The notes below the pieces were generated by a model. It had not been told where the DNA came from. It searched no databases and saw nothing but the letters and a program-made list of their open reading frames with translations. From contig NZ_CP092334.1 of assembly GCF_018595685.2 (NCBI RefSeq), forward strand, positions 338,001 to 402,000: a stretch of DNA of 64,000 nucleotides. Reading direction: 5' to 3'. Positions 1 through 8,655 of the stretch are shown here, piece by piece (within the stretch, counting starts at the first letter, position 1; the number at the start of each line of letters is the position of its first letter). This stretch comes from Flavihumibacter rivuli (GTDB lineage: Bacteria > Bacteroidota > Bacteroidia > Chitinophagales > Chitinophagaceae). The translations under genes and the position numbers were made by a program.

Positions 1-14
1 TAAAGGACTTCTGA

Positions 15-812
15 TCACTTTTTTTCCAGCTTTACCGTATCGATCACCGTGGTCTGGCCAAGGGTGATGGAAACATTGCGGGTGGTTGATTTAAAGGTGG
101 TATCAGTGGGGTAGTAGTGGAATGCATAGGCTCCTGCAGGGATATCCCTGAACTGGTAGCGGCCGGAATCGGTTGCAGTAGAGGCAATGGTATCCGATCC
201 CTTAATAGCATAAATATTTGTCAGCACGGTATCGGGTGCTACCACTCCCTTGGCGATACCACCGGAGGGAATAAAGGAGATTACCCTGATCACCGGTTTA
301 AGGTTGAACTTTCCGCTGTTGCCTGCTTCTACCACAGACTTGGCTGCATCGAAATCAAGGACCAGGCGGTAGAGTACCCCGCCGGAAACTTCTGACTGGA
401 TCTGCACTTTGAGGCCTGATTGCTGGGCGCTGGGTGTGCTCAGCATTTCCTTGCGCCCATCTTTCATGATGATATAGTTATTGCTGCCAAGGATTAGCCT
501 GAGTTGGCTGATCCTGCCGGCAGGGATAACAGCATCTGCTAGCAGGGTGTCCTTACCATTGGTTAGTTCCAGCAGGTTGTATATTCCGGGATAGATCCCT
601 TGCAGGGACATCCATTTGGAAGTGTCGCCGGTATTGATCTGGATCTCCCTGATGTCCACCCAAACCTCCTTGATATTGGGATTGGGAGCATCGGTTAGCC
701 TCACTTCCAGGCGTGCCTGGTCGGGGCCGGTGTTGTTGTTGTCGCTACAGGAGGTAAAGGCAAGAGCGGCCAGGCTGAGTACAGCACAAGCAAACAAATG
801 TTTCGTTTTCAT
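15..812 (-). CDS. DUF4382 domain lipoprotein
   Basis: The 265-residue product starts with a lipoprotein signal peptide. The lipobox ends FTSC with Cys22, and the following SDNN resembles the acidic surface-export signal of Bacteroidota lipoproteins. Residues about 33-180 match the DUF4382 pattern (ARLEVRLTDAPNP, then IREIQIN and a GIYNLLELTNG stretch). The last 80 residues, about 185-262, look like a carboxypeptidase-regulatory-like beta-sandwich (GVVAPDTVLTNIYAI, then IPAGAYAF). No enzyme motif is visible, so a surface-attached binding or structural role is only inferred. The gene is transcribed away from the OmpA gene on its right. The family call is fairly safe; the function is unknown. 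Confidence 0.85.
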   Translation of the reverse strand: MKTKHLFACAVLSLAALAFTSCSDNNNTGPDQARLEVRLTDAPNPNIKEVWVDIREIQINTGDTSKWMSLQGIYPGIYNLLELTNGKDTLLADAVIPAGRISQLRLILGSNNYIIMKDGRKEMLSTPSAQQSGLKVQIQSEVSGGVLYRLVLDFDAAKSVVEAGNSGKFNLKPVIRVISFIPSGGIAKGVVAPDTVLTNIYAIKGSDTIASTATDSGRYQFRDIPAGAYAFHYYPTDTTFKSTTRNVSITLGQTTVIDTVKLEKK

Positions 813-941
813 AAGTGTGTTTTAAGAAAGAGTACCACTTGAATCCTGCCAAATACTATTCCAAATTCCCGGAAATGTGGATAACTTATCGGTTAATCGG
901 GGGTGTTATATTCTGATACCCTTGGTTATTGGGCATTTTTT

Positions 942-974
942 TTGGGAATTTAATCAACTTTAAATGTATTTTTG
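942..974 (+). promoter_or_regulatory. Candidate Bacteroidota promoter for the OmpA gene
   Basis: TTG at 942-944 is followed after 22 bases by TATTTTTG at 967-974. This fits the TTG-N17-23-TAnnTTTG pattern known for Flavobacterium and relatives. The element lies about 65 bases upstream of the ATG at 1040, leaving room for an A-rich leader. Confidence 0.5.
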
Positions 975-1039
975 TCTGAGTACCATTTAGTTAAACTAAG
1001 CAAATGGGCTATGATTAACCACTAACCAAAATAACTAGT

Positions 1040-2380
1040 ATGAGAAAAGTTGTACTGAGTTTTGCATTACCCTTCCTGGTTTGTAGTGCCGTAACGGCGC
1101 AGGAATTGGCCAATACTCCTTTTTTTGGGGCCAAGGCAGGGGGGAACCTTTCCAGGTTTAATTTATCCGGCAATACCCCACAAGGATGGGCTAGCGAGAT
1201 AAAACCCGGATTTTCAGGAGGTCTTTTTACCAATATTCCGGTAAGTAAAAAATGGGCTATCCAGCCTGAACTTTCTTTCAATGAAAATGGAAGTAAGATT
1301 AAGGATGCGGGCCGCGATATCAGCCAGCGCCTGAATTACCTTTCTATACCCGTTTCAGTTAAATACTGGGTGAGTGACAAATTCAATTTCCTTGCAGGTC
1401 CCGGCATTGATTTCCTGCTGAGTGGAAACAAGGTTGTACAGGGGGTTAAGGAAAAGAATTCCGATGATTTCATTCGCAACAACTTTGCCTTCCATGGGGG
1501 CTTTGAATATTGGCCATCATTGAAGTGGGGATTGGCTGCACGTTTTATCCAGGGTATTAATGATATCCGTGATAATGAAGATTACGAGATCCGTAACCAG
1601 TCATACCAGGCTACCATCAACTACAGGTTTGGGAAGAAGCCACAACCGGTAGTGATTGCCCCACCGCCGCCGCCACCACCTGCTGATACAGATAAGGATG
1701 GCATCAACGATAATGATGACAAGTGTCCTACTGTTCCGGGTGTGGCCAAGTACAATGGTTGCCCTGTGCCAGATACAGATAAGGATGGCATCAATGATGA
1801 AAATGATAAGTGCCCCACAGTTCCGGGAATCGCCAAGTACCAGGGATGTCCAATTCCTGATACCGATAAGGACGGGGTGAATGATGAAGAAGACCAGTGC
1901 CCTAATGAGGCTGGTGTTGCCCGTTACAAAGGTTGCCCGATCCCTGACAAGGATAATGATGGTGTGAACGATGAAGAAGATCGTTGCCCTGACCTTGCCG
2001 GACCTGCAGATAATGGTGGCTGTCCAAGGTTGGAAGCTTCCAAGTTCAATGCCAGCGCTGTTCAGTTCGTAACAGGAAGTGCAGCACTTACAACTGCTGC
2101 CAAGAAGGAACTGGACAAGGCTGCCCGAATCCTGAACGAGCAATATCCCCAGTTGAAGGTGGAAATTGGCGGTCACACTGATAATACCGGTAAGGCCGAA
2201 GCCAACCAGGTATTGAGCCAGAAGCGTGCGGATGCCGTAAAAGCTTACCTGGTGAAAAAAGGTGTTGCTACAGATCGTTTGACCACGCAAGGTTTTGGCC
2301 AGGACCAGCCGGTTGCAGATAATGCTACAGCTGATGGCCGTACCAAGAACCGTCGTGTAGAATTCAAGGTTAGCCAGTAA
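1040..2380 (+). CDS. OmpA-family protein with beta-barrel, TSP3 repeats and peptidoglycan-binding domain
   Basis: This 446-residue outer-membrane protein has four recognisable parts. Residues 1-20 are a signal peptide. Residues about 25-200 form a PorT/OMP_b-brl-like barrel. A proline-rich linker (about 205-215) leads into four thrombospondin type-3-like repeats (about 216-330). Each repeat begins D-x-D-x-DG-x-ND and ends CP...GCP, which is typical of calcium-binding modules. Residues about 335-446 are an OmpA C-terminal domain with the GGHTDNTG and NRRVEF motifs that contact peptidoglycan. The protein should tether the outer membrane to the cell wall. A strong hairpin terminator follows, so it is probably monocistronic. 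The family assignment is secure. Confidence 0.95.
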   Translation: MRKVVLSFALPFLVCSAVTAQELANTPFFGAKAGGNLSRFNLSGNTPQGWASEIKPGFSGGLFTNIPVSKKWAIQPELSFNENGSKIKDAGRDISQRLNYLSIPVSVKYWVSDKFNFLAGPGIDFLLSGNKVVQGVKEKNSDDFIRNNFAFHGGFEYWPSLKWGLAARFIQGINDIRDNEDYEIRNQSYQATINYRFGKKPQPVVIAPPPPPPPADTDKDGINDNDDKCPTVPGVAKYNGCPVPDTDKDGINDENDKCPTVPGIAKYQGCPIPDTDKDGVNDEEDQCPNEAGVARYKGCPIPDKDNDGVNDEEDRCPDLAGPADNGGCPRLEASKFNASAVQFVTGSAALTTAAKKELDKAARILNEQYPQLKVEIGGHTDNTGKAEANQVLSQKRADAVKAYLVKKGVATDRLTTQGFGQDQPVADNATADGRTKNRRVEFKVSQ

Positions 2381-2402
2381 GAAATTACTGCCACAACATA
2401 AT

Positions 2403-2440
2403 AAAGAGGCCGTCCCAATTGCAGGGACGGCCTCTTTTCT
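2403..2440 (+). terminator. Rho-independent terminator after the OmpA gene
   Basis: Perfect 14-bp stem (AAAGAGGCCGTCCC at 2403-2416, complement at 2424-2437) with a 7-base loop, ending in a short T run. It lies 22 bases past the OmpA stop codon. The Nramp gene converges on it from the right, so it may act in both directions. Confidence 0.85.
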
Positions 2441-2539
2441 ATTTAATTATGTATCGAAATGAACTGTCCTTAATGGTATGCTTTCCGCAAATTGATTTCC
2501 GGAATTTATGGAGTGAAGGGGGTGCCTAACGGTAAAGTA

Positions 2540-3799
2540 TCAGTGAAAATAATAGTACAGGAGGGCAACTGCAGCAGTGGCCATGAGTAAGAAGGTGAGC
2601 ACGCCCATGATATTCGACATCCTGCTATTGGTATAAGGTCCCATGATGTTTTTGTTGTTACAGATTAACAGGATGATGGCGATCAGTATGGGTGCTGTAA
2701 TGCCGTAAAGAATGGCAGTGTAGATCAGGGCCTTAACAGGACTGATCCCCAGGGTTTGCATAGCCAGTCCCAGGAATAGGGATACCGCCATGATGCCATA
2801 GAATCCTTTGGCTTCATGGAATTTTTTATCCAATCCCTGTTCAAGGTTAAAAGTCTCGGCGATCATATAACTCAAGGCGCCCCCCAGGACAGGGATGGCC
2901 AGGCAGCCGGTACCCATCACTCCCAGGGCAAAAAGCAGGTAAGCAGCATTGCCTGCCAATGGTTGCAGGGCTTTTGCGGCGTCTTCTACTGTATCCACCT
3001 GGAATATACCTGCATTGTTCAACACATTGGATGCTGCCAGGATGATAAAGAAGAATACCAGGTTAGTGAGCAGCATTCCTGTGCGTACATCGCTTTCCAT
3101 GGCCAGCATGATCCGTTTATCCACTACCAGGTGTCGCTGGTTGACCTCTTCCACTTCCATCGAAGCCTGCCAGAAGAAAAGATAGGGGGATATGGTTGTG
3201 CCCAGGATGCCGACCAGTGCCATCCAGTATTCCGTGTCATTTTTCCAGGTAGGGATGATGGTGTGCCTGATAACCTTTGGCCAATCGGTATGGGTCAGGA
3301 AAGGGATCAGGATATAGGCAAGCAGGCTGATGCATAGCCATTTCAAGGCTGTTGCTATTCTATGGTAATTCCAGGCGATAGTCATGTACAGTAATGCTAT
3401 CGTAAACAATATGGAGAATACATAGGAGGGGATCTTGGGAAAAAGCAGGTTGGCAACAGCTCCCATGCCTGCTATATCTGCCCCGATATTCATGATAATT
3501 GATGGGGCGCTGATCAGTACCACCATGTAGAGTACCCATTTCGGGTAGTATTGCCTGATAGTACCTGCCAGTCCATGCCTGGTGACCAGGCCGATCCTTG
3601 CGCACATCTCCTGTACCACTACCATCAGGGGATAGGTGAACAAGGCTGTCCATAATAAAAAGGGACCGAAGCGGGCTCCTGCCTGGGTATAAGTGACGAT
3701 CCCCGATGGGTCATCATCACTTGCCCCGGTTATTAATCCCGGACCAAGTTGCTTCAGGAACTTTTTCCATTGTGGTCTTTTAGCCTCTTGTTTCTCCAT
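2540..3799 (-). CDS. Nramp/SLC11-related divalent metal transporter, atypical site
   Basis: This 419-residue polytopic membrane protein has about eleven hydrophobic segments and an Nramp-type first helix (GPGLITGASDDDPSG, residues 19-33). In classical Mn/Fe transporters helix 1 carries DPGN and helix 6 carries a metal-binding Met in an MPH motif. Here the helix 1 motif is DPSG (30-33), and the helix 6 region reads GTTISPYLFFWQ (200-211), with Ile-Ser-Pro where Met-Pro-His is expected. Family membership is clear, but a classical Mn or Fe substrate should not be assumed. Mg2+, as in Nramp-related magnesium transporters, or another ion is possible. The gene stands alone; the next gene upstream is divergent. 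Confidence 0.85.
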   Translation of the reverse strand: MEKQEAKRPQWKKFLKQLGPGLITGASDDDPSGIVTYTQAGARFGPFLLWTALFTYPLMVVVQEMCARIGLVTRHGLAGTIRQYYPKWVLYMVVLISAPSIIMNIGADIAGMGAVANLLFPKIPSYVFSILFTIALLYMTIAWNYHRIATALKWLCISLLAYILIPFLTHTDWPKVIRHTIIPTWKNDTEYWMALVGILGTTISPYLFFWQASMEVEEVNQRHLVVDKRIMLAMESDVRTGMLLTNLVFFFIILAASNVLNNAGIFQVDTVEDAAKALQPLAGNAAYLLFALGVMGTGCLAIPVLGGALSYMIAETFNLEQGLDKKFHEAKGFYGIMAVSLFLGLAMQTLGISPVKALIYTAILYGITAPILIAIILLICNNKNIMGPYTNSRMSNIMGVLTFLLMATAAVALLYYYFH

Positions 3800-3897
3800 A
3801 GCTCAGGATAAAGATAAAGTTTAAGGGAATGAAGTTGTATGGATCGGAAGAATTGATGGGTAATCATGCCCCTGGCTGATATTGCTCATTGTGGGAA

Positions 3898-5472
3898 ATG
3901 CTTGTACAGCCTAGATTGGGTCCAAAAATCATGCAGTCGCCACCACCGGTAAGAATGGAAGGGATTCCCCTGGCCAATATGGAAGGAAAGCTGGGTTTCC
4001 CGGACTTGCAGGAAAAGTTCCGCAAGGAGTTCCCGATAGTTTTCCCCGACGAAAAGGCGGAGAAAACAGTGGTGATCATACCCAGTCTTACATTGGACCA
4101 GGAGATACTTTCCAAGATCAATGGTGTTGTCCATTATGAAGAAAGGATGTTGTGCATGTTGATGCTGCTGCGTATGCCCAGGACCCATGTGGTGTATGTG
4201 ACCAGTACTACCATCGATCCTGTTATTGTTGATTATTATTTGTCACTGCTGCCGGGCATAACCGGTTACCACGCACGCCAGCGACTTCATCTGCTATCCT
4301 GCAATGATGCTTCCCCCAAGTCCCTCACGGAGAAGATCCTGGATCGGCCAAGGTTGATCGAAAGGATCAAAACATCCATCCCTGCCGGACATGCTGCGCA
4401 CCTGGCTTTTTTCAATGTCACCAATTTTGAAAAGGAATTGGCAGTAAGGTTGCAGTTGCCGGTATATGGTTGTGACCCCGGCCTTGATTGGATCGGCTCA
4501 AAATCGGGCGGCAGGTCCGTTTTCAGGGACTGCGGTGCCCCTATGCCAGATGGGATGGAAGGATTGGTTGACAGGAGTGCAGTAGTTGATGCCTTGCATC
4601 AATTGAAGCAGCGCCATTCCAACCTAAGAAAGGCCGTGATCAAAATGGAAGAGGGCTTTTCCGGGGAAGGCAATGCTGTCTTTACCTATAGCGAAGGAAG
4701 GGTTTCGACGATTGAAATACGCGATGGTTTGATGGGTAATACCTGTCCAGTTGCACCTGGCATGTCTGCTGCCCAGTTCTTTGATAAGTTTGACAGTATG
4801 GGAGGCATAGTGGAATGTTTTGTTGAAGGGGAAACCAAGCGCTCTCCATCTGTTCAATGCAGGATCACCCCAACAGGGGAGGTGGATATCATTTCCACCC
4901 ATGATCAATTGCTGGGTGGGAATTGCGGCCAGGTATTCCTTGGGGCATCCTTTCCAGCAGACCGGGACTATGCGGCTTCACTTGCCAAAGAAGCCAGGAT
5001 GATGGCAGGTAACTTAAAGGATAAAGGAGTACTGGGAAGGTTTAGTATTGACTTCATCAGTGTAAAAGATGATGAGGGTTTATGGCGTCATTATGCTATT
5101 GAGATCAATTTGCGCAAAGGGGGAACGACCCATCCCTTCCTGATGCTGCAATTCCTGACCAATGGTATTTATGCTGAAGGGGAAGGGATATACCATAGTG
5201 CTACAGGCAGGGACTTGTATTATTATAGTTCTGATAACCTGTATTCACCTTCTTATATAGGATTGACACCCCATGACCTGATCGATATTGCCATGATGAA
5301 TGGCCTGCAGTATGATGGCAGCAGGCAGCAGGGGGTAATGTTCCACCTGATCGGTGCATTGTCACAATACGGCAAACTGGGGGTGGTATGCATTGGCCAT
5401 AGTCCAGGAGAGGCGATTGCCTATTACCAGCGGATAATAGAGGTGCTGGAGAAAGAATCCGGGAAATGCTGA
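3898..5472 (+). CDS. PGM1-like ATP-grasp peptide ligase relative
   Basis: I place the start at the ATG at 3898 (524 residues); a TTG at 3889 and an ATG at 3931 are alternatives. The N-terminal half holds a nucleotide-binding-like fold with VVIIPSLTLD near the start. The central and C-terminal parts resemble an ATP-grasp enzyme: KMEEGFSGEGNAVF as the flexible lysine/glycine loop, GQVFLGASFPAD, then FSIDFISVKD and AIEINLRKGGTTHP as the metal-binding Glu/Asn region. The end (HDLIDIAMMNGLQYD onward) resembles the C-terminal domain of peptide ligases related to pheganomycin PGM1. Such enzymes join carboxylates to amines with ATP. No biosynthetic cluster surrounds it, so the substrate is unknown. 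Confidence 0.75.
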   Translation: MLVQPRLGPKIMQSPPPVRMEGIPLANMEGKLGFPDLQEKFRKEFPIVFPDEKAEKTVVIIPSLTLDQEILSKINGVVHYEERMLCMLMLLRMPRTHVVYVTSTTIDPVIVDYYLSLLPGITGYHARQRLHLLSCNDASPKSLTEKILDRPRLIERIKTSIPAGHAAHLAFFNVTNFEKELAVRLQLPVYGCDPGLDWIGSKSGGRSVFRDCGAPMPDGMEGLVDRSAVVDALHQLKQRHSNLRKAVIKMEEGFSGEGNAVFTYSEGRVSTIEIRDGLMGNTCPVAPGMSAAQFFDKFDSMGGIVECFVEGETKRSPSVQCRITPTGEVDIISTHDQLLGGNCGQVFLGASFPADRDYAASLAKEARMMAGNLKDKGVLGRFSIDFISVKDDEGLWRHYAIEINLRKGGTTHPFLMLQFLTNGIYAEGEGIYHSATGRDLYYYSSDNLYSPSYIGLTPHDLIDIAMMNGLQYDGSRQQGVMFHLIGALSQYGKLGVVCIGHSPGEAIAYYQRIIEVLEKESGKC

Positions 5473-5494
5473 AAGCTCCGGTTGCGGTGCATGA

Positions 5495-6172
5495 TTAATG
5501 GGCATTCACCCAACCCAGCCTCACTGCATACAATACCAGGCCAACCCTGCTTTTGACCTGGAGTTTTTCGAACAGGGATTCCCTGTAACCGTCAATGGTC
5601 CTTTCACTCAGCTTCATGGTATTGGCGATCTCCTTGTAGGTCATTTCAGATGCGGCGTATTTGATGAATTCCATTTCGCGTTCTGTTAGCTTGATGGATG
5701 TATCTTCCTGTTTATCTTCCTTGTTGATATTATGGATCAGTTTCCCGGTCACGAAATCTGAATAATAGAATCCCCGTTCCAGGATGTCCGTAAGGGCTTT
5801 CTGCAGTTCCGCCTGGCCGCAATCCTTCAACAAATAACCTTTACAGCCCGCCCTGATCATCTGGATAACAGAACTTTCATCATCATTCATGCTGAGTGCA
5901 AGAAGGCGTATGAGCGGGTAATGCTGGGTCAGGTGCCGGGATGTTTCAATGCCGTTCATTACCGGCATGTTCACATCTACGATCACGATATCGGGAGTCG
6001 TTTTCCCCGATTCCAGGTAATTGATCAACTCCTTTCCGTTGCTGGCCTGGCAGATCATTTCAAAGCCAGGGATATCATTGATCAAATGCGAAAGCGATTC
6101 CGTAATAAGCCTGTGGTCGTCAACTATGGCAACCTTGTATTTGGGAAATGCCTGGTTTTGCATGATGCTCAT
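5495..6172 (-). CDS. NarL/FixJ-type response regulator
   Basis: The 225-residue protein has a receiver domain (residues about 12-130) with the acidic pair near DD18-19, a phospho-acceptor Asp66 in IVIVDVNMP and a Lys in YLLKDCG. A LuxR-type helix-turn-helix follows at about 160-222 (LTEREMEFIKY, then KEIANTMKLSERTIDGY). Its ATG overlaps the stop of the upstream histidine kinase by four bases (ATGA), so the two are translationally coupled and almost certainly a cognate pair. It should bind DNA after phosphorylation; its target genes cannot be read from the sequence. Confidence 0.93.
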   Translation of the reverse strand: MSIMQNQAFPKYKVAIVDDHRLITESLSHLINDIPGFEMICQASNGKELINYLESGKTTPDIVIVDVNMPVMNGIETSRHLTQHYPLIRLLALSMNDDESSVIQMIRAGCKGYLLKDCGQAELQKALTDILERGFYYSDFVTGKLIHNINKEDKQEDTSIKLTEREMEFIKYAASEMTYKEIANTMKLSERTIDGYRESLFEKLQVKSRVGLVLYAVRLGWVNAH

Positions 6173-6972
6173 CCGTTTTTGGGTAGTGTTATATGGATAG
6201 TGGTACCTTCTCCTTTCCTGCTATTGATCTCAAGCCTGGCGCCAACCAGCGCTGCCCTTTTTTCAAGGTTGTTCAGGCCCGATCCTGATTCGTTAATGCC
6301 GCGGTTCTTTGCCTCATTGGGCTCAAAACCGTCGCCATCATCCTTAATGATAAGGTTGAATGCAGCATCTGTATAGATCATGGAAATAGTGATGCTTTTT
6401 GCATTGGCATGCTTGAGGATATTGTTCAGCATTTCCTGTGTCATCCTGTAGAGAACGATCTCTTTCTTGGCATCAATAATGAAGTCTTCCCCCTCCGTAA
6501 TGAGGATGCCCCTGATCATCGCACTCTGTTCGATCCGCTGGAGCTCGAAACGGATAGACTCCCGAAGGCCATAGGTGGCCAGCATATCAGAGTTCAATCC
6601 CTTTGAAAGGGTCCTGATGTATTTGATGACATCGGCCAGTATCTTATTGGTGTCTTCCGCTCTTTTCTGGGAAGGTGTGCTGGACAGTTCTTTTTCGAGG
6701 ATATTCATGTTCAGTCGGGCTACACTCAGCAATTGACCCATGTTATCATGGATCTCCTGGCTGATATCCCTCAGTGTCTGGTCCCTGCTTTCAATCTGTG
6801 AGGTAAGGATTTCCTTCTCATAGGCTTCCTTCAGCTCCTGCTGTTCCTGCATCATCCGAAGTTTCCTGCGCTGGCTGATAAGGATAAAGTATACTACGAA
6901 CCCACTGAGTGCAAGCATGATCAATACTGCAACGGCGAGTGTATAGATGATCTCGTAGGAAGTGGATTGCAT
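6169..6972 (-). CDS. Sensor histidine kinase, HisKA_3 type
   Basis: This 267-residue kinase has one N-terminal membrane helix (about 8-32), a coiled-coil stretch (about 35-65), then a HisKA_3 dimerisation region with phospho-acceptor His75 in ISQEIHDNMGQ, and an HATPase_c domain with DDGDGFEP and a later GSGLNNL as the ATP-lid glycines. The ATG at 6972 is preferred over a TTG one codon upstream because it gives a TGATG junction with the membrane-protein gene. There is no extracellular sensor domain, so the signal may come from the 7-TM partner encoded just upstream. That is inference from gene order. Confidence 0.92.
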   Translation of the reverse strand: MQSTSYEIIYTLAVAVLIMLALSGFVVYFILISQRRKLRMMQEQQELKEAYEKEILTSQIESRDQTLRDISQEIHDNMGQLLSVARLNMNILEKELSSTPSQKRAEDTNKILADVIKYIRTLSKGLNSDMLATYGLRESIRFELQRIEQSAMIRGILITEGEDFIIDAKKEIVLYRMTQEMLNNILKHANAKSITISMIYTDAAFNLIIKDDGDGFEPNEAKNRGINESGSGLNNLEKRAALVGARLEINSRKGEGTTIHITLPKNG

Positions 6973-7619
6973 CAAGCGGATTTTTGGGGACTACCTTTAG
7001 ACTGAAGGATAAAGTTCAGGCTAAATGACAAATAAAAAAGCCATTCGGTAATGACCAATATGGGAAAGGTAAGGTCATTGCCCCTATTGAGTATGGAATT
7101 ATAAATGCTGAGCGTGAGAAAGGAAGAGATGGAATTGATGAGGATGCCCAGTACGATCCAGAATGAACCCCTGTACATGATCGTGTTCCAGTCTTCATAC
7201 TCGAACAGCCTGGTCACATATAGCAAGACCTGCAGGATAAGGAGCAGGGAAGTAAATGTGATCACGATGGTATTGAGGGTGGTGGCAGGGGGTTGAAGTG
7301 TCCTGGCATTCAGCCAGGCTGCCAGCCATACCAATGGGACGGTCAGGAGGAATAGCTTCCTGAATCGCCCCAGCCCGGTTGCCAGACCCCAGGTCAGGAT
7401 ACCGTAGAACAGGGGCCTGGCAACATGGTACAAGGGGAAATTATTCTGGAATATAACACCCATCATTCTTTCCAGGATCTCGAAGCTTCCGGCGATCACA
7501 AGGAAGAACCAGAAGGTTCGGTTAGCCGTTGTGAGTTTTTCATTTTGCAGGAAGCCTATTAAAATGCCTGCGCCAATTATGCCCAACTTAATGTAAGTGC
7601 CTAATGCTATCATGCTCAT
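6972..7619 (-). CDS. Seven-helix membrane protein coupled to a two-component system
   Basis: The 215-residue product is almost entirely membrane-embedded. About seven hydrophobic segments are visible, beginning YIKLGIIGAGILIGFL and ending with FPILVITEWLFYLSFSLNFI. I do not recognise a named family. Its stop codon overlaps the start of the histidine kinase (TGATG), and it begins 24 bases after the upstream lipoprotein gene. The layout of seven helices next to a sensor-poor kinase suggests it acts as the sensing or signal-transmitting subunit, much as 7TM sensor modules do when fused to kinases. This role is inferred from context only. Confidence 0.75.
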   Translation of the reverse strand: MSMIALGTYIKLGIIGAGILIGFLQNEKLTTANRTFWFFLVIAGSFEILERMMGVIFQNNFPLYHVARPLFYGILTWGLATGLGRFRKLFLLTVPLVWLAAWLNARTLQPPATTLNTIVITFTSLLLILQVLLYVTRLFEYEDWNTIMYRGSFWIVLGILINSISSFLTLSIYNSILNRGNDLTFPILVITEWLFYLSFSLNFILQSKGSPQKSA

Positions 7620-7643
7620 TCCTGGCCTGGATTATGGGTAAGG

Positions 7644-8081
7644 TCAATCTTTACAATGGGTGGGACAAGGGTAATACACGAGGAATGTGGTGGTGCCGTC
7701 CTGTCCATTACCGGAGGTTCCTTTCTGGTCGGTTGTATCCACTACTGGCGGGAACCTCGCATTCTTAACCCCTACAATGACAAATACCGGACTTGAGAAC
7801 CTGTTGTCTTTACCGAAATAAATACGGATGGCATCAAAGTCAGCACCTTCTTTGAGGGAATCGAGTACTGAAAAAGGGATCAGCATTCCATTTTTGAATT
7901 TTGCCTTGAAGGCTTCATCCGTTTCATAGGCTTGCCTAAGCTTTTCACCTTCAGCATAGGAGATCTTTTCAATCATTGATACATCAGGCGGGGCAGTGGT
8001 AAGGCTGGAAATTGTTGATTTGGGACTGCTACAGGCAATGGCCATCAATACAATGACCAAACTGAGGATAAGGTTACGCAT
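7644..8081 (-). CDS. Small lipoprotein upstream of the two-component operon
   Basis: The 145-residue product has a lipoprotein signal with lipobox AIAC (Cys17) followed by SSPKS. The mature part contains KISYAEGEKLRQAYE, FSVLDSLKEGADFDAIRIYFGKDN and a C-terminal YPCPTHCKD with two cysteines. I recognise no family. It lies 24 bases upstream of the 7-TM gene on the same strand and is probably the first gene of that operon, so it could be an outer sensor or simply a co-transcribed passenger. Confidence 0.7.
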   Translation of the reverse strand: MRNLILSLVIVLMAIACSSPKSTISSLTTAPPDVSMIEKISYAEGEKLRQAYETDEAFKAKFKNGMLIPFSVLDSLKEGADFDAIRIYFGKDNRFSSPVFVIVGVKNARFPPVVDTTDQKGTSGNGQDGTTTFLVYYPCPTHCKD

Positions 8082-8241
8082 AAAATTTGGTTGGGGGTTA
8101 TTGTTATGTTTAAAGTTAGGTTATTAGATGATTTGTTCAATGGCCCAGCCCCGGCTAAACAGACTGGTGGGAAGAGAAAGTGGAATAGGGAGACCTGTAT
8201 TGGTCCCCCTTTCTCACAGGTAAGCACAGGTGAAATTGCGA

Positions 8242-8460
8242 CTATTGCGGTTTATGGTGGTTCCTGCTAACATGGTATATGACCAGCAGGATCATGATAA
8301 TGGTCAGGCTGATGATTACACTCATCATGTAGGGCAACATCTTTCGTAACACTTCCATACTGGCAGCAGTGATGAACATCAAAGAAGGGCTGGATGGTTC
8401 TGTTAGTACCGCTGGCAGGAAAAGCATGGCCGGCTGCCTGATGATTTTGGACAGTTTCAT
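8242..8460 (-). CDS. Hypothetical small single-pass membrane protein
   Basis: Starting at the internal ATG at 8460 gives 72 residues beginning MKLSKIIRQPAMLF and ending in a long hydrophobic helix (about residues 43-64, MMSVIISLTIIMILLVIYHV) followed by a short basic tail with RNHHKPQ. A longer start at 8508 exists but adds a poor N-terminus. A small tail-anchored protein is plausible, yet no family is recognised and coding potential is only moderate. Confidence 0.4.
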   Translation of the reverse strand: MKLSKIIRQPAMLFLPAVLTEPSSPSLMFITAASMEVLRKMLPYMMSVIISLTIIMILLVIYHVSRNHHKPQ

Positions 8461-8655
8461 GTCTGTATATTGAATGGTTCTCATTGCCAGTACCAGCCTG
8501 CAGTTCAATTGTCCCTTGGCTGATGAATGGCTGTTTGATGATGTGAAACTATCTCAGGCAGTAGTTATAGAAAAGGGTATTAAACCAGAGGGGGTAGGGG
8601 AAAAATCCCGTACCCCCTCCGTGTTGGTCAATAGGGTCATCAGATGTTACTGCGT

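Noticed and set aside
1601..2290. 229-codon frame antisense to the OmpA gene
   Set aside because: It is a shadow of the repetitive TSP3 region; codon repeats there remove stops from the opposite strand.
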